Below, one piece after another: positions 1 through 9,317 of a DNA stretch of 64,000 nucleotides; position 1 is the stretch's first letter, and every line of letters starts with the position of its first letter. The notes beneath the pieces are model-generated. The model was given only the letters and a program-made list of their open reading frames with translations, made no database searches and was not told the origin of the DNA. The DNA lies in assembly GCF_900143565.1 (NCBI RefSeq), contig NZ_FREX01000003.1:496001-560000 (forward strand), read 5' to 3'. This DNA is from Pseudovibrio sp. Alg231-02. Lineage in GTDB: Bacteria; Pseudomonadota; Alphaproteobacteria; Rhizobiales; Stappiaceae. Made by a program: the position numbers and the translations under genes.

Positions 1-2
1 TT

Positions 3-170
3 GCTGTTGGAGAGAAAACCGCTATTGGCGGGACTTTCGGGACATACACCGCGGCAGGTTGGGTGCGCCGAAACCTGCAAACGGCAGGTTTTGAGGTTGA
101 GCGTATCAAAGGCTATGGCACAAAACGCCAGATGATGGTGGGGCAGAAAACTGCCACCACCGCAACCTGA
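3..170 (+). CDS. mnmD: MnmD-type tRNA methyltransferase, 3' end (partial)
   Basis: Only the last 55 codons are in the window, and the gene begins upstream. The reading frame starting at base 3 ends at TGA 168-170. It contains a [19 protein letters not shown] segment, then an aromatic/glycine-rich stretch ([16 protein letters not shown]), which is the usual C-terminus of the MnmD/MnmC1 (DUF752) family. That family methylates the wobble uridine side chain (nm5s2U34 to mnm5s2U34) in tRNA using S-adenosylmethionine. The end converges on sdaA, with only four bases between the two stops. The assignment rests on the C-terminus alone, so whether this is monofunctional MnmD or the end of a larger protein cannot be decided. 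Confidence 0.7.
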   Translation, partial: AVGEKTAIGGTFGTYTAAGWVRRNLQTAGFEVERIKGYGTKRQMMVGQKTATTAT

Positions 171-174
171 GTAA

Positions 175-1590
175 TCAGCATTCTGGCAGGTTGACTGCCA
201 GACCACCTTTGCTGGTTTCTTTGTATTTGTCGTTCATCTCCACGCCAGTCTGGCGCATGGCTTCAACGCAGTTGTCCAGCGGCATGTAGTGGGAGCCATC
301 TCCACGCAGAGCGAGTGAAGCTGCTGAGACTGCCTTGATAGCGCCGAGGCCATTGCGCTCGATGCATGGCACCTGAACGAGGCCTCCGACCGGATCACAA
401 GTCATGCCAAGGTGATGCTCCAGAGCGATTTCAGCGGCGTTTTCAATTTGCTCGTTGGTGCCGCCAAGAGCTGCGCAGAGACCTGCTGCTGCCATTGCTG
501 CGGCGGAGCCAACTTCGCCCTGACAACCAACTTCAGCGCCGGAAATAGAAGCATTGTGCTTGATTATGCCACCAACAGCTGCTGACGTGAGCAGGAAGGT
601 TTTGATGCCTTCATCGTTGCTGCCCGGACAATGCTCGCGGTAATACTTGACGGTTGCCGGGATAACACCTGCTGCACCGTTTGTTGGTGCAGTGACAACT
701 TTGCCGCCCGCTGCGTTTTCTTCGTTTACGGCCATTGCATAGACTGAGAGCCAGTCGTTGGCGACGTGCGGCATGCTCATGTTATTGCCGCGTTCGTCTT
801 CCAGCTGTTGTTTGATTGCAGCTGCGCGACGCTTGACTGTAAGGCCACCTGGTAGCTCGCCTTCAGTATTCAGGCCGCGCTCCATGCATGCGTTCATCAC
901 ATCCCAGATCTGCCAGAGCTTGCTGTCCAGTTCTTGTGGATCCAGAGAGGTGATTTCGTTGGCGCGCTTCATCTCAGCAATGGTTTTGCCGGATTTTTGT
1001 CCCATCTCCAGCATTTCTTGCGCTGTAGCAAATGGATAAGGCATGCCTTTAATTTCGTCGGGAGCCTGATCACCTGACGCTTCTGCTGCTTTCAGGCGGT
1101 CCAGTTCTTCTTCGGTCAATACGAACCCGCCACCGATGGAATAGAATGTTTCCTGAAGGTGCAGGCGGTCTTGGGCATCGTACGCTTCGATCACCATACC
1201 ATTTGCGTGGCCTGGCAAGTTTTTCTCAAAGTCGAAGATCACGTCTTTATCAGGATCGAAGTCCAACTCTGGCAGGTCAGGAAGATGGAGCTTCTTTTCT
1301 GTTGCGATCTGTTTTTCGAGCGCCTCTGCTTCATCTGGATCCAGAGTTTCAGGCGTGCAGCCAGCAAGTCCCAGAACAACGGCTCTGTCAGTCGCGTGGC
1401 CTTTGCCGGTCCAGGCGAGTGAGCCGTGAAGCGTGCAGCGCAATCTCTTTGGTGCGCCTGCGCCGGGCCATATGCGGCGACCGTCTCTCAACTCATCCAG
1501 AAAACGTGCGGCAGCGGTCATCGGTCCCATTGTGTGGGACGAAGACGGACCTATACCGATCTTGAAAATTTCAAAGACGCTGAGAAACAT
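175..1590 (-). CDS. sdaA: L-serine ammonia-lyase (iron-sulfur type)
   Basis: Deaminates L-serine to pyruvate and ammonia in the cytoplasm. The 471 residues match the single-chain bacterial enzyme. An N-terminal beta domain starts with [22 protein letters not shown]-terminal alpha domain carries cysteines in [11 protein letters not shown] (about residue 354), CDPVGG (about 397) and VPCIERN (about 408), the positions expected to hold the oxygen-sensitive 4Fe-4S cluster. An AAAGGTG ribosome site precedes the ATG at 1590. It stands alone, divergent from the MipA-like gene and convergent with the mnmD fragment. Confidence 0.95.
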   Translation of the reverse strand: MFLSVFEIFKIGIGPSSSHTMGPMTAAARFLDELRDGRRIWPGAGAPKRLRCTLHGSLAWTGKGHATDRAVVLGLAGCTPETLDPDEAEALEKQIATEKKLHLPDLPELDFDPDKDVIFDFEKNLPGHANGMVIEAYDAQDRLHLQETFYSIGGGFVLTEEELDRLKAAEASGDQAPDEIKGMPYPFATAQEMLEMGQKSGKTIAEMKRANEITSLDPQELDSKLWQIWDVMNACMERGLNTEGELPGGLTVKRRAAAIKQQLEDERGNNMSMPHVANDWLSVYAMAVNEENAAGGKVVTAPTNGAAGVIPATVKYYREHCPGSNDEGIKTFLLTSAAVGGIIKHNASISGAEVGCQGEVGSAAAMAAAGLCAALGGTNEQIENAAEIALEHHLGMTCDPVGGLVQVPCIERNGLGAIKAVSAASLALRGDGSHYMPLDNCVEAMRQTGVEMNDKYKETSKGGLAVNLPEC

Positions 1591-2034
1591 GTGTTTGGCA
1601 CCTTTCAGATGGCTGGGGGCGTTGTTTTTGTTTCATTAGGATAGAGAACAGCCACTATCACTGAATTTTCTAGGAATAATCGTCATAGCCTCTGAAACCA
1701 AGAGGATTATTTTTCCGGACATTTCAAATTGACGTCGCGTTTGTCCAGATACTGCAGAATTTATCTGTTCTGCTCGGAGGCTTATTGATTCAAAAAGATT
1801 TTTTTGGCACCGATTTACTGAAAGGATTGAAGAAAACGCTTTGGTTTCACGGGGAATTGATGGACTTGTTTTACTCAGTCAATGTGAATTGAGATGAAAA
1901 AACTACTAGTTGTTGAGTTTTATGATGCCAATGGGCAACAGTCTGTAGAAAACTCCTGAAACTGCAGGTCTCCAAAGTGACTTAAAACGTATATCATAGG
2001 TGGTAATTGCTTTTTCCCGATCAAGGCTGCACCT
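1591..2034. other. Intergenic region between divergent sdaA and mipA-like gene
   Basis: This 444-base stretch should hold both promoters. The only clear structure is a nested inverted repeat at about 1674-1711: AATAATC pairing with GATTATT around an inner CCTCT (1689-1693) and AGAGG (1701-1705). It is followed by TTTTC, but terminates neither neighbour, since both start away from it. It could be a leader hairpin or a regulator site. No open reading frame here looks coding. Confidence 0.5.
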
Positions 2035-2817
2035 ATGACCGCCTCTCTTCGTATTCTCGCAGGCTTAGCGCTTGCTTCCGTTTCCAGTCATGCACTGGCA
2101 GAAGATAGTTTTACGCCTGGTGATTTGACTGAGGAGCAAGCCAGCAAGAGATACGTCGTTGATATTGGCGTGGCTGGTTTTGTGAATCCCAAGTATGACG
2201 GTGCGGATGAATACATCATCTATCCGCTGCCACTGATTGCGTTTTCGCGGTTTTACCTGCCGGGCTTCGGTCAGGTGAAAGAGGGTGAAACACAAGGCCT
2301 CTTTATCTATCCGTCTTTTGGGTTTGTTGGAGAGCGTAATCCTTCAGATTCCTCCTCTCTGACAGGGACAACTCGTGTGCCTTGGGCTGGAGAAGTTGGC
2401 CTTGGTGGTGGCTTCCGTCATGATTGGTTCCGTGCATTCATCGAAGTGCGCCACGGTTTTAACGGTCACCGCGGCTTTGTTGGGCGCGCTGGAATTGACG
2501 TGATCACCGAAGTTACGGATCGTTTGACGTTTGTATTCGGCCCGCGCGTTGATGCTGCTGACGGTTCATACATGAACACCTATTTCAGCGTTGCAGCAGG
2601 TACTCCATTCGGCCCATACACCGCAGAAGGTGGTTTCAAGAGCGTTGGTGGTGTTGCGCGTGCGAGTTATGCGCTGACTGACAGTATTGGGCTGCACCTA
2701 CAAGGTGGCTATGACCGTTTGATTGGCGAAGCTGCAGATAGCCCGATTACGCAGAACGACAATATGTGGTCTGTCGGGTTTGGTGCGACCTATCGGTTTG
2801 CTTGGGATATGTTCTAG
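2035..2817 (+). CDS. MipA/OmpV family outer-membrane protein
   Basis: A predicted outer-membrane beta-barrel of 260 residues. It starts with a signal peptide (cleavage after SSHALA, about residue 22). Then come alternating aromatic/glycine strands typical of MipA/OmpV: the conserved region PKYDGADEYIIYPLP, a glycine-rich GEVGLGGG segment, and a C-terminal VGFGATYRFAWDMF with the terminal aromatic residue expected of barrel proteins. MipA in Escherichia coli scaffolds murein hydrolases and OmpV is an immunogenic porin-like protein, so the exact role here is open. A strong terminator follows directly. Confidence 0.85.
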   Translation: MTASLRILAGLALASVSSHALAEDSFTPGDLTEEQASKRYVVDIGVAGFVNPKYDGADEYIIYPLPLIAFSRFYLPGFGQVKEGETQGLFIYPSFGFVGERNPSDSSSLTGTTRVPWAGEVGLGGGFRHDWFRAFIEVRHGFNGHRGFVGRAGIDVITEVTDRLTFVFGPRVDAADGSYMNTYFSVAAGTPFGPYTAEGGFKSVGGVARASYALTDSIGLHLQGGYDRLIGEAADSPITQNDNMWSVGFGATYRFAWDMF

Positions 2818-2850
2818 GTAACCAGAGCATCGAATAGACTTGATGAATGA

Positions 2851-2878
2851 AGCCCGGAAGGATCTCCGGGCTTTTTTA
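2851..2878 (+). terminator. Rho-independent terminator after the MipA-like gene
   Basis: A perfect eight-base stem, AGCCCGGA (2851-2858) with TCCGGGCT (2865-2872), is followed by a T run. It begins 34 bases after the stop of the MipA/OmpV gene. Confidence 0.9.
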
Positions 2879-3129
2879 TTTTCTGCATGCACTGTGAGTT
2901 CTCACTGACTGTGCCGTGAATAAAGCGGCGTTTGAAGTGAAGCTTTGTGTATATTCATGAATAACAAGGTATGTATGATGTATTGGTATTGAGAGTTATA
3001 TTACCTCAGTATTGAAGTATCCCTTCTGAGAGATCGTTAATAATACCCTTAGAATAAGTCGATGACAGACTCCTGCAGGTGCGCATGCTAATTCACCTTA
3101 AGTATTGCGTTGAGTGAGGGGGCTTCAGT

Positions 3130-3564
3130 ATGCGTACAATTATTACTATATCAGGACTTCTGTTTATCTGTTTATTGCTTATGGTTCCGGCCAAGGCATC
3201 CTCCACTAAAGTGTTGGCGAAGATTGATATTTCCGAGCAAAGGATGCGGATCTTCGTGGATGGGAAGGTTCAGCATTCGTGGCCTGTTTCGACGGCCCGG
3301 CGGGGATACAGAACGCCAGTGGGCACCTTTAAGCCAACGCGAATGCACAAACGGTATTTCTCCCGTAAGTATAACGGGGCACCGATGCCTTACTCTGTGT
3401 TTTTCTATAAGGGGTATGCCATTCATGGAACGGATGTGGTTAAGCGCTTGGGTGCGCCTGCCTCACACGGTTGCGTGCGGTTGCATCCGAAAAACGCCAA
3501 GAGATTGTTCAGTTTGATTCAGGCAAATGGCCGATCAAACGCAAAGATTGTAATTGTGAAATAG
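3130..3564 (+). CDS. Small L,D-transpeptidase (YkuD domain)
   Basis: A short, exported L,D-transpeptidase of 144 residues. A signal peptide (about residues 1-23, ending PAKAS) leads directly into a minimal YkuD domain. The domain shows the IHGTD motif (His99) and the catalytic SHGCVRL motif (His113, Cys115, Arg117). Such enzymes form 3-3 peptidoglycan cross-links or attach proteins to peptidoglycan in the periplasm. A GTGAGGGGG purine stretch sits just before the ATG. It is one of three YkuD-type proteins in the window. It has no accessory peptidoglycan-binding domain, so its substrate cannot be guessed. Confidence 0.88.
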   Translation: MRTIITISGLLFICLLLMVPAKASSTKVLAKIDISEQRMRIFVDGKVQHSWPVSTARRGYRTPVGTFKPTRMHKRYFSRKYNGAPMPYSVFFYKGYAIHGTDVVKRLGAPASHGCVRLHPKNAKRLFSLIQANGRSNAKIVIVK

Positions 3565-3758
3565 TGAACACGCTTTACGTGCAGCTCTGAACATGATGTG
3601 ATATCGGTCAAATAAGGCCCTTTACCCTTGCGAGCGCGTGGGTTCCTTACTAAATCAAGGGCTAAGAGATGTGCTTGAAGGCTTGTGAGCGGAAGAAGCA
3701 AGTCGGGTCGCAAACGCCTGCTCCTTCCGCTGTAGCGCTGAATACGCATAACTCAACA

Positions 3759-3817
3759 ATCAGCGTGTCTTTCCTAACGCTAAAATCTTGCCAAAAGGTT
3801 GGCACGCTGATTTTTTT
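3759..3817 (+). terminator. Plus-strand terminator, possibly of a small RNA
   Basis: AATCAGCGTG (3759-3768) pairs perfectly with CACGCTGATT (3803-3812), and a T run extends to 3817. An inner GCCAA/TTGGC pair (3790-3803) lies in the loop. It lies almost 200 bases after the L,D-transpeptidase stop, so it may end an RNA that starts in between. Confidence 0.75.
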
Positions 3818-3879
3818 GAAAGACTTTTTTAGGGATAAAACGATTTTTCTGAGAGTTGTGTGTCGGGAGGATGCATTGC

Positions 3880-3924
3880 CCAAAGAAAAAGAGGGCTTTG
3901 AATACACGCTCAAAAACCCTCTTT
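3880..3924 (-). terminator. Minus-strand terminator for the bdhA-patatin operon
   Basis: Read on the minus strand, AAAGAGGG (3924-3917) pairs with CCCTCTTT (3895-3888), and a T-rich tract continues to about 3880. It lies about 210 bases beyond the patatin stop codon and is the first such structure downstream of that operon. Confidence 0.7.
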
Positions 3925-4134
3925 ATATTCTCTAAAGCTGATTACGCAGTACCTTGATATCAGCTGCTTATTTAAAAGCAAAAGCTGTGCCAGTTTTGCG
4001 ATAAATTTTTGGCACAATATCTGGGGTGGCTGCGCTTCTTCTCTCCAACATGCGGGTTAATTTAACAGGTTGCTTACCTATGCTGCGTCGCAATTTGCAA
4101 TGCGGTTTGGGAGTGTTAACCTTTGCGTTCAGAT

Positions 4135-5175
4135 CTAGTTAAATTCGTGATCCAGGTTCAGCGTGCTGCGTTTGCCAATGCTGTCGTAATTGTCGTGCGC
4201 CCACTTCTTTGCAGCCTGGCGCCCAATGTCGTGCAAAAGTTCTACAAATTCCCACTGGGCGTTTACCTTGGATGAAGCTCCGAAAGGGGCGAGATCTTTT
4301 GTTGCTTCTATTCTGTGCATGTAAACGCGGGTGTATTCGTTCGAATCAAGACGACCTTCATCAATAAGCCGTGTCACAAACTCAATTGCGCGAAGCTCGC
4401 GCAGCAGGGTTGAGTTGAAGGTGATCTCATTCATGCGCTCTGAGATTTCCTGAGCGGTGTGCGGAAGTTCAACTCTCTCAACCGGATTGACCTGAATAAG
4501 AAGTACATCAGTAGAGCCACCGTGTTGGAATAGTGGAAACAAAGGCGGATTGCCCATAAAGCCGCCGTCCCAATAGGCCTCGTCGCCAATTTCTACCGCT
4601 TGATACATATGTGGCAAGCAACCAGACGCCATGAGTGAATCAAGGGTGAGTTCTTCCTTTGCAAAAACTTTGATTTTCCCGGTTCGAACATTGGTAGCGG
4701 CGACATAGACCTGCATCTGGTCGCAACTTCGCACACGTTCGAAGTTGATTTGCTCAGCAACGAGATCGCGGAGTGGATTATAGTTGATTGGGTTTAGTTG
4801 GTAGGGAGACATGACGCGAGAAAGCAGGTCCCATGCCAGATATGTCGGAGAGTTGTCCATGCTCCAATTGCCACAATAAACATCCATTGGGCTGCGTTGG
4901 AACGGACTGGTCTCTGCAGCTGCGCTGACGGACTTCCAAAAGCGGGCGAGGGCATCTCTTGCGCCTTGCTGCCCGCTTTCAACTAGGCCATCTGCCATGA
5001 CGGCTGCATTCATGGCACCTGCACTTGTGCCTGAGATGCCAGTGATCTCCCAATCTTCGTTTTCAAGGAGCCAATCCAGAACGCCCCAGGTAAAGGCGCC
5101 GTGTGCGCCTCCACCTTGTAAGGCCAGATTGATTTTCTTTCGTTCTTTTTTCGCTGTCTTCCGAGTAGTCGCCAT
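4135..5175 (-). CDS. Patatin-like phospholipase with DUF3734-type C-terminus
   Basis: A predicted cytoplasmic serine hydrolase of 346 residues. The patatin fold is shown by the oxyanion-hole segment GGGAHG (residues 21-26), the nucleophile elbow GTSAG (Ser51) and the catalytic Asp in YWDGG (Asp203). The region after it (FVTRLIDEGRL onward) resembles DUF3734, which commonly trails this subgroup. I chose the ATG at 5175 because GGAGGT lies directly before it at normal spacing. An in-frame ATG at 5187 overlaps that ribosome site. It follows bdhA on the same strand about 50 bases downstream. This suggests a role with polyhydroxybutyrate or lipid turnover, but that is inference. Confidence 0.85.
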   Translation of the reverse strand: MATTRKTAKKERKKINLALQGGGAHGAFTWGVLDWLLENEDWEITGISGTSAGAMNAAVMADGLVESGQQGARDALARFWKSVSAAAETSPFQRSPMDVYCGNWSMDNSPTYLAWDLLSRVMSPYQLNPINYNPLRDLVAEQINFERVRSCDQMQVYVAATNVRTGKIKVFAKEELTLDSLMASGCLPHMYQAVEIGDEAYWDGGFMGNPPLFPLFQHGGSTDVLLIQVNPVERVELPHTAQEISERMNEITFNSTLLRELRAIEFVTRLIDEGRLDSNEYTRVYMHRIEATKDLAPFGASSKVNAQWEFVELLHDIGRQAAKKWAHDNYDSIGKRSTLNLDHEFN

Positions 5176-5228
5176 ATGGACCTCCATGGGCCGCTTGGAA
5201 AAGAAAACTCCGGGAAATCATCTGAGCG

Positions 5229-6011
5229 TTATTGTGCTGTCCAGCCGCCGTCCATTGGCAAGAGAGTGCCGGTGATTGAAGCGGCTGTATCAGAGCACAA
5301 GAACACGGCTAGGCCGGCAACCTGATCGACTGTCACGAACTCTTTGGTTGGCTGAGCAGCGAGCAGGACTTCTTTTTTCACCTGCTCCTCAGTCATATTA
5401 CGGGCTTTCATGGTGTCAGGGATTTGCTTTTCGACGAGCGGTGTCCAGACGTAGCCGGGGCAAATGGCGTTCACTGTGATGTTGTTTTCTGCAACTTCCA
5501 GTGCAACGGTTTTGGTCAAGCCTGCGATGCCGTGCTTTGCAGAAACGTATGCCGACTTGAATGGAGATGCCACCAATGCGTGAGCGGACGCGGTGTTGAT
5601 GATGCGACCCCAGCCTGCTTTGCGCATGTAAGGCACGGCGGTACGGATTGTGTGGAATGCGGAGGACAGGTTGATCGCAATGATGGCATCCCATTTGTCG
5701 ACCGGGAAATGCTCAATGGCTTCAACATGCTGAATGCCTGCATTGTTGACGAGGACATCGACTGAACCGAGGGATTTAACCGCATCGTGGATCATTGCGT
5801 GAATTTCATCAGGCTTGGTCATGTCGGCTGATGAGTACACGCACTTTACACCGAAGTCGGCTTCGATTGCAGCGCGCTCTTTCTCAATGGCATCGGCATC
5901 GCCAAACCCATTGATCATGATGTTGGCGCCTTGCTCTGCCATTGCGCGAGCGTAAGCAAGGCCGATGCCGGATGTGGACCCAGTGATTACAGCGGTTTTT
6001 CCTGAGAGCAT
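5229..6011 (-). CDS. bdhA: 3-hydroxybutyrate dehydrogenase
   Basis: An SDR-family enzyme of 260 residues, the standard length, that interconverts (R)-3-hydroxybutyrate and acetoacetate with NAD, the last oxidative step of polyhydroxybutyrate breakdown. It shows the nucleotide-binding GSTSGIG (11-17), the NNAGIQHV segment typical of 3-hydroxybutyrate dehydrogenases, and the catalytic Ser142, Tyr155 and Lys159 (YVSAK). The C-terminus is MDGGWTAQ, as in that family. The start is the ATG at 6011 because AGGAG lies seven bases before it. A longer frame beginning at 6029 would place this site inside the gene. It is the first gene of a two-gene unit with the patatin gene. Confidence 0.92.
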   Translation of the reverse strand: MLSGKTAVITGSTSGIGLAYARAMAEQGANIMINGFGDADAIEKERAAIEADFGVKCVYSSADMTKPDEIHAMIHDAVKSLGSVDVLVNNAGIQHVEAIEHFPVDKWDAIIAINLSSAFHTIRTAVPYMRKAGWGRIINTASAHALVASPFKSAYVSAKHGIAGLTKTVALEVAENNITVNAICPGYVWTPLVEKQIPDTMKARNMTEEQVKKEVLLAAQPTKEFVTVDQVAGLAVFLCSDTAASITGTLLPMDGGWTAQ

Positions 6012-6382
6012 TTCGAGTCTCCTGCCCAAATGTATTGAAAAAAGAGTTGGTGTGAGCTTGCGCCACTTTTTAATCTGGTTGCATTAGCAAAAAGCATAGT
6101 TGTTTAGCGTGCGGTGCAAAAAGGTCAGAACTGACCGCCGATCTGTCTTTTGTCCTTAATGGAAGGTTAGAGATGAGTGCATTGCGTCAAAAGTCGCTGG
6201 CTATTTTCAGTAGGCTGATGATGGAGTGGACCTAGCATCATTCTGAGGAGAGGTTTACTGTGAAAACTTGGGGTGCATGATGGCGTCTTGAGATGACATC
6301 AAACTGAATTGAGCGTGCGCTAAAAAGTTGACAGCGCGGGCTGCATGCTGCACTTGCTTGCCTAAAGATTTATCCCAGTGGA
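6012..6382. other. Intergenic region between divergent bdhA and ispG
   Basis: 371 bases without a convincing gene. It must contain the divergent promoters of the bdhA unit and the ispG operon. A TTGACA-like hexamer is present near 6328, but I cannot place a matching -10 box with confidence, and I see no strong inverted repeat. Confidence 0.4.
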
Positions 6383-7660
6383 ATGATCATGACTGACAAG
6401 AGCCAAACCTATATTTCTTCCCCGTTTCCGCGCCGTCGTTCTGTGGCTGTAGACGTTGGTGGGGTTATTGTTGGCGGCGAAGCGCCTGTTGTTGTTCAGT
6501 CCATGACGAACACCGACACCGCTGACATAGATTCAACGGTTGCGCAGGTTTCTGCTCTGGCGCGTGCCGGGTCCGAGCTGGTTCGTATTACGGTTGATCG
6601 TGATGAAGCTGCTGCAGCTGTTCCGCGTATCAAAGAGCGTCTGGACCGGATTGGGGTCAATGTTCCGCTGGTCGGGGATTTTCACTACATCGGCCACAAG
6701 TTGCTGGCAGATCATCCTGATTGTGCTGAAGCGCTTGATAAGTACCGGATTAATCCGGGCAATGTTGGTTTCAAGACCAAAAAAGACAAGCAGTTTGGCC
6801 AGATCATCGAAATGGCGATGAAGCACAATAAGCCTGTGCGTATTGGTGTAAACTGGGGCTCTCTGGATCAGGAACTGCTGACACACCTGATGGATAAAAA
6901 CCAGGAGGAAGGCTCTCCGCTGACTGCGCAACAAGTGATGCGCGAAGCGATTTGCCAATCTGGTTTGTTGTCTGCTCAGCGTGCTGAGGAATTGGGGCTT
7001 GGTCGCGACAAAATCATTTTGTCTGCGAAAGTCTCACAGGTTCAGGATTTGATTGCCGTTTATACGGATCTGGCACAGCGTTGCGATTATGCTCTTCACC
7101 TTGGTTTGACTGAAGCTGGTATGGGCACAAAGGGCATCGTGGCGTCCTCTGCTTCCATGGGTATTCTGCTTCAGCAAGGCATCGGCGACACCATTCGTAT
7201 TTCGCTGACACCTGAGCCGGGTGGGGATCGTACGCGTGAAGTGCAGGTTTCTCAGGAACTGCTGCAGACAATGGGTTTCCGCAGTTTTGTGCCTATTGTT
7301 GCTGCGTGTCCGGGGTGTGGACGTACGACCTCCACAGTCTTTCAGGAACTGGCTCAGGACATTCAGGCGCATATCCGCGAGAGTATGCCGAAGTGGCGTG
7401 AGCAATATCCGGGTGTTGAAGAACTCAACGTTGCTGTCATGGGCTGCATCGTGAACGGTCCTGGTGAATCCAAGCATGCTGACATCGGTATATCTTTGCC
7501 TGGTACTGGTGAAACACCTGCTGCACCTGTGTTTGTTGATGGTGCTAAAACTGTTACTCTTCGTGGGCCAAACATCGCTGATGAGTTTAAGGCGATGGTT
7601 CTGGATTATATCGAGAAACGTTTTGGTACTGGCGTTTCATCTGAACACGAGATTTACTAG
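6383..7660 (+). CDS. ispG: 4-hydroxy-3-methylbut-2-en-1-yl diphosphate synthase
   Basis: Catalyses the penultimate step of the MEP isoprenoid pathway, reductively opening the cyclic diphosphate MEcPP to HMBPP. The 425-residue length fits the proteobacterial two-domain form. The TIM-barrel half begins with VQSMTNTDT. The C-terminal half has the three 4Fe-4S ligands: Cys309 and Cys312 in CPGCGRT and Cys355 in [10 protein letters not shown]. An in-frame ATG at 6389 is an equally possible start, since the upstream GTGGA is only a weak ribosome site. It leads a tight operon: its stop codon abuts the pdxY start with no gap. Confidence 0.96.
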   Translation: MIMTDKSQTYISSPFPRRRSVAVDVGGVIVGGEAPVVVQSMTNTDTADIDSTVAQVSALARAGSELVRITVDRDEAAAAVPRIKERLDRIGVNVPLVGDFHYIGHKLLADHPDCAEALDKYRINPGNVGFKTKKDKQFGQIIEMAMKHNKPVRIGVNWGSLDQELLTHLMDKNQEEGSPLTAQQVMREAICQSGLLSAQRAEELGLGRDKIILSAKVSQVQDLIAVYTDLAQRCDYALHLGLTEAGMGTKGIVASSASMGILLQQGIGDTIRISLTPEPGGDRTREVQVSQELLQTMGFRSFVPIVAACPGCGRTTSTVFQELAQDIQAHIRESMPKWREQYPGVEELNVAVMGCIVNGPGESKHADIGISLPGTGETPAAPVFVDGAKTVTLRGPNIADEFKAMVLDYIEKRFGTGVSSEHEIY

Positions 7661-8578
7661 ATGTCGCTTGAGCGGTTTGTCAAAAAAGTAGAACACAAAA
7701 TCAGAGAAAGCGCCCCGAAGGAAAAACCTTCGGTTCTGGTGATCTCTTCACAGGTTGTCAGCGGATGTGTTGGCATGCGCAGTGCTGTTTTTGCACTGGA
7801 GCGCATGGGCTTTAATGTCTGGATGCTGCCTACGATTGTTCTGCCATGGCATCCGGGACAAGGTGCTGGTGAGCGTATCTCGGCCAGTGAAGAAGCCTTC
7901 AAGCATATCGTTGAACAGATTTGCGCCAGTGATCGTTTGGGCGCTGTGAAGGGCGTTATCTCTGGCTACATGGCAAATGCGGCTCAGGTTTCTGATGTTG
8001 CAAAGATTGTGCAGGAAGTGAAGGCTCGCAATGATGATGCGGTCTATCTGTGCGATCCAGTCATTGGTGACAAAGGTGGTCTTTATGTTGCCGAGCCGAT
8101 TGCTGAAGCTATTCGTGACCAACTGTTACCGCTTGCTGACGTGATTACGCCAAACCGTTTTGAGCTCGCCTGGCTCAGCGGGTTTGGTACTGAAATGGAA
8201 AATGAAGCTGTTGCGGCAGCGCGGACGCTGCAAGTGGAGCGGACGATCATCACATCGTCGCCAGCAATCCGTCGCAATTCCATTTCCAATTTGTTGGTCG
8301 GGCCACGTGGTAGCCTTGCGATTGAACATGCGGAAGTGCAGGGCGCTCCGCATGGCACTGGTGACTTGTTGGCAGCGCTTTATCTGGCTCGCAGTCTGAG
8401 TGGGCAGAGTGACGAAGAGGCATTGAAGAAAGCGACAGCTTCAACGTTTGAGTTGGTTGCGCGCTCTGTCAAAGTTGGTTCTGATGATTTGCTTTATGCT
8501 GAGCACCAAGATCCGCTTATCCAACCTATGGCGCTTGTGAACACTCGCCGCGTGGTAGAGGCGCCTGAGCGTGCCTGA
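7661..8578 (+). CDS. pdxY: Pyridoxal kinase
   Basis: A ribokinase-family kinase of 305 residues that phosphorylates pyridoxal to pyridoxal 5'-phosphate in vitamin B6 salvage. Markers are ISSQVVSGCVGM near the N-terminus, the LCDPVIGD segment, ITPNRFELAWLSG, and the catalytic PHGTGD motif (Asp near residue 235). It starts at the base after the ispG stop, so translation is probably coupled. The next gene begins inside its last codons. PdxY and PdxK cannot be separated by sequence alone; PdxY is favoured by the overall length and the PNRFEL motif. Confidence 0.88.
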   Translation: MSLERFVKKVEHKIRESAPKEKPSVLVISSQVVSGCVGMRSAVFALERMGFNVWMLPTIVLPWHPGQGAGERISASEEAFKHIVEQICASDRLGAVKGVISGYMANAAQVSDVAKIVQEVKARNDDAVYLCDPVIGDKGGLYVAEPIAEAIRDQLLPLADVITPNRFELAWLSGFGTEMENEAVAAARTLQVERTIITSSPAIRRNSISNLLVGPRGSLAIEHAEVQGAPHGTGDLLAALYLARSLSGQSDEEALKKATASTFELVARSVKVGSDDLLYAEHQDPLIQPMALVNTRRVVEAPERA

Positions 8579-9317
8579 AGCGGTGGCAGTTGATCCCGTC
8601 TGTGTGGCTGGGGTTGACGGTTGCAAAGCAGGTTGGATTGCCGTTTTCCGCTGGGTTGGTTCAGACCGTGCACCTGAAGTGCAGATCTTTCCTCATTTTG
8701 CAGATTTGCTGGCCTCTGAGCATGAGCCGCGTAAGATTGCGGTCGATATGCCGATCGGGCTGCCGGAGAAGATTGGCAGCAATGGTCGTGGGCCTGAGAA
8801 GGCGGTTCGTCCTCTTTTAGGTATGCGACAGTCAACGGTGTTTTCCATTCCCGCGCGGGCTGCGATCTATTGTGAGGATTATCGCGAGGCTTGCTCTGCT
8901 GCACTGGCGCATTCAACGCCACCCAAAAAAGTATCCAAGCAAGCGTTCCATATCTTCCCAAAAATTCGGGAGATTGATCAGCTCATGACGCCTGAGTTGG
9001 AAGCGCGGGTGTATGAAGTTCATCCTGAGGTGGCATTTTGGCGCTTAAACGGGCAGGAGCCCATTGCTATTCCTAAGAAGGTCAAGGGAAGCAGCTATCC
9101 TGCGGGCTTGGATGCGCGGAGAGATTTACTTGTGCAGTTTGGCTATGTAGCGAGCTTTCTGGACCAAAAACCGCCTAAAGGTGCCGCGCGGGATGATCTG
9201 ATGGATGCTGCTGTGAATGCAGTTATTGCTGAACGGTTGCTGTATGGCCATGCGGAGCCGTTTCCGGCTGACTTCGGGCGAAATGAACGCGGTCTGCGCA
9301 TGGCAATCTGGGCTTAG
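8571..9317 (+). CDS. DUF429 family protein (predicted RNase H-like nuclease)
   Basis: 248 residues starting with VAGVDGCKAGWIAVF, the signature opening of the DUF429 family, with a second conserved acidic segment IAVDMPIGLPE and later EVHPEVAFWRLNG. The family is predicted to share the RNase H fold, but has no firm biochemical role. The start is a GTG at 8571 that overlaps the pdxY stop by eight bases, so it belongs to the ispG-pdxY transcript. Its last four bases overlap the convergent FkbM-type gene. Confidence 0.8.
   Translation: MPEAVAVDPVCVAGVDGCKAGWIAVFRWVGSDRAPEVQIFPHFADLLASEHEPRKIAVDMPIGLPEKIGSNGRGPEKAVRPLLGMRQSTVFSIPARAAIYCEDYREACSAALAHSTPPKKVSKQAFHIFPKIREIDQLMTPELEARVYEVHPEVAFWRLNGQEPIAIPKKVKGSSYPAGLDARRDLLVQFGYVASFLDQKPPKGAARDDLMDAAVNAVIAERLLYGHAEPFPADFGRNERGLRMAIWA

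Larger units (their letters stand above)
3565..4134. other. Non-coding region with two opposed terminator hairpins
   Basis: This 570-base stretch lies between convergent genes. It contains an imperfect long hairpin (3688-3702 with 3717-3731), a plus-strand terminator (3759-3817) and a minus-strand terminator (3880-3924). Overlapping frames of 83-88 codons on both strands exist but have no ribosome site or family resemblance and are crossed by these hairpins, so I treat them as non-coding. A small RNA ending at 3817 is possible. Confidence 0.5.

Noticed and set aside
3662-3935. Two overlapping small frames of 83-88 codons on opposite strands
   Set aside because: No ribosome site, no family resemblance, and the region is crossed by two terminator hairpins that better explain it.
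4135-6011. Patatin gene as a CBASS or other anti-phage effector
   Set aside because: The neighbour is a metabolic dehydrogenase and no cyclase or sensor gene is near; the DUF3734-type C-terminus is typical of housekeeping-like patatins.
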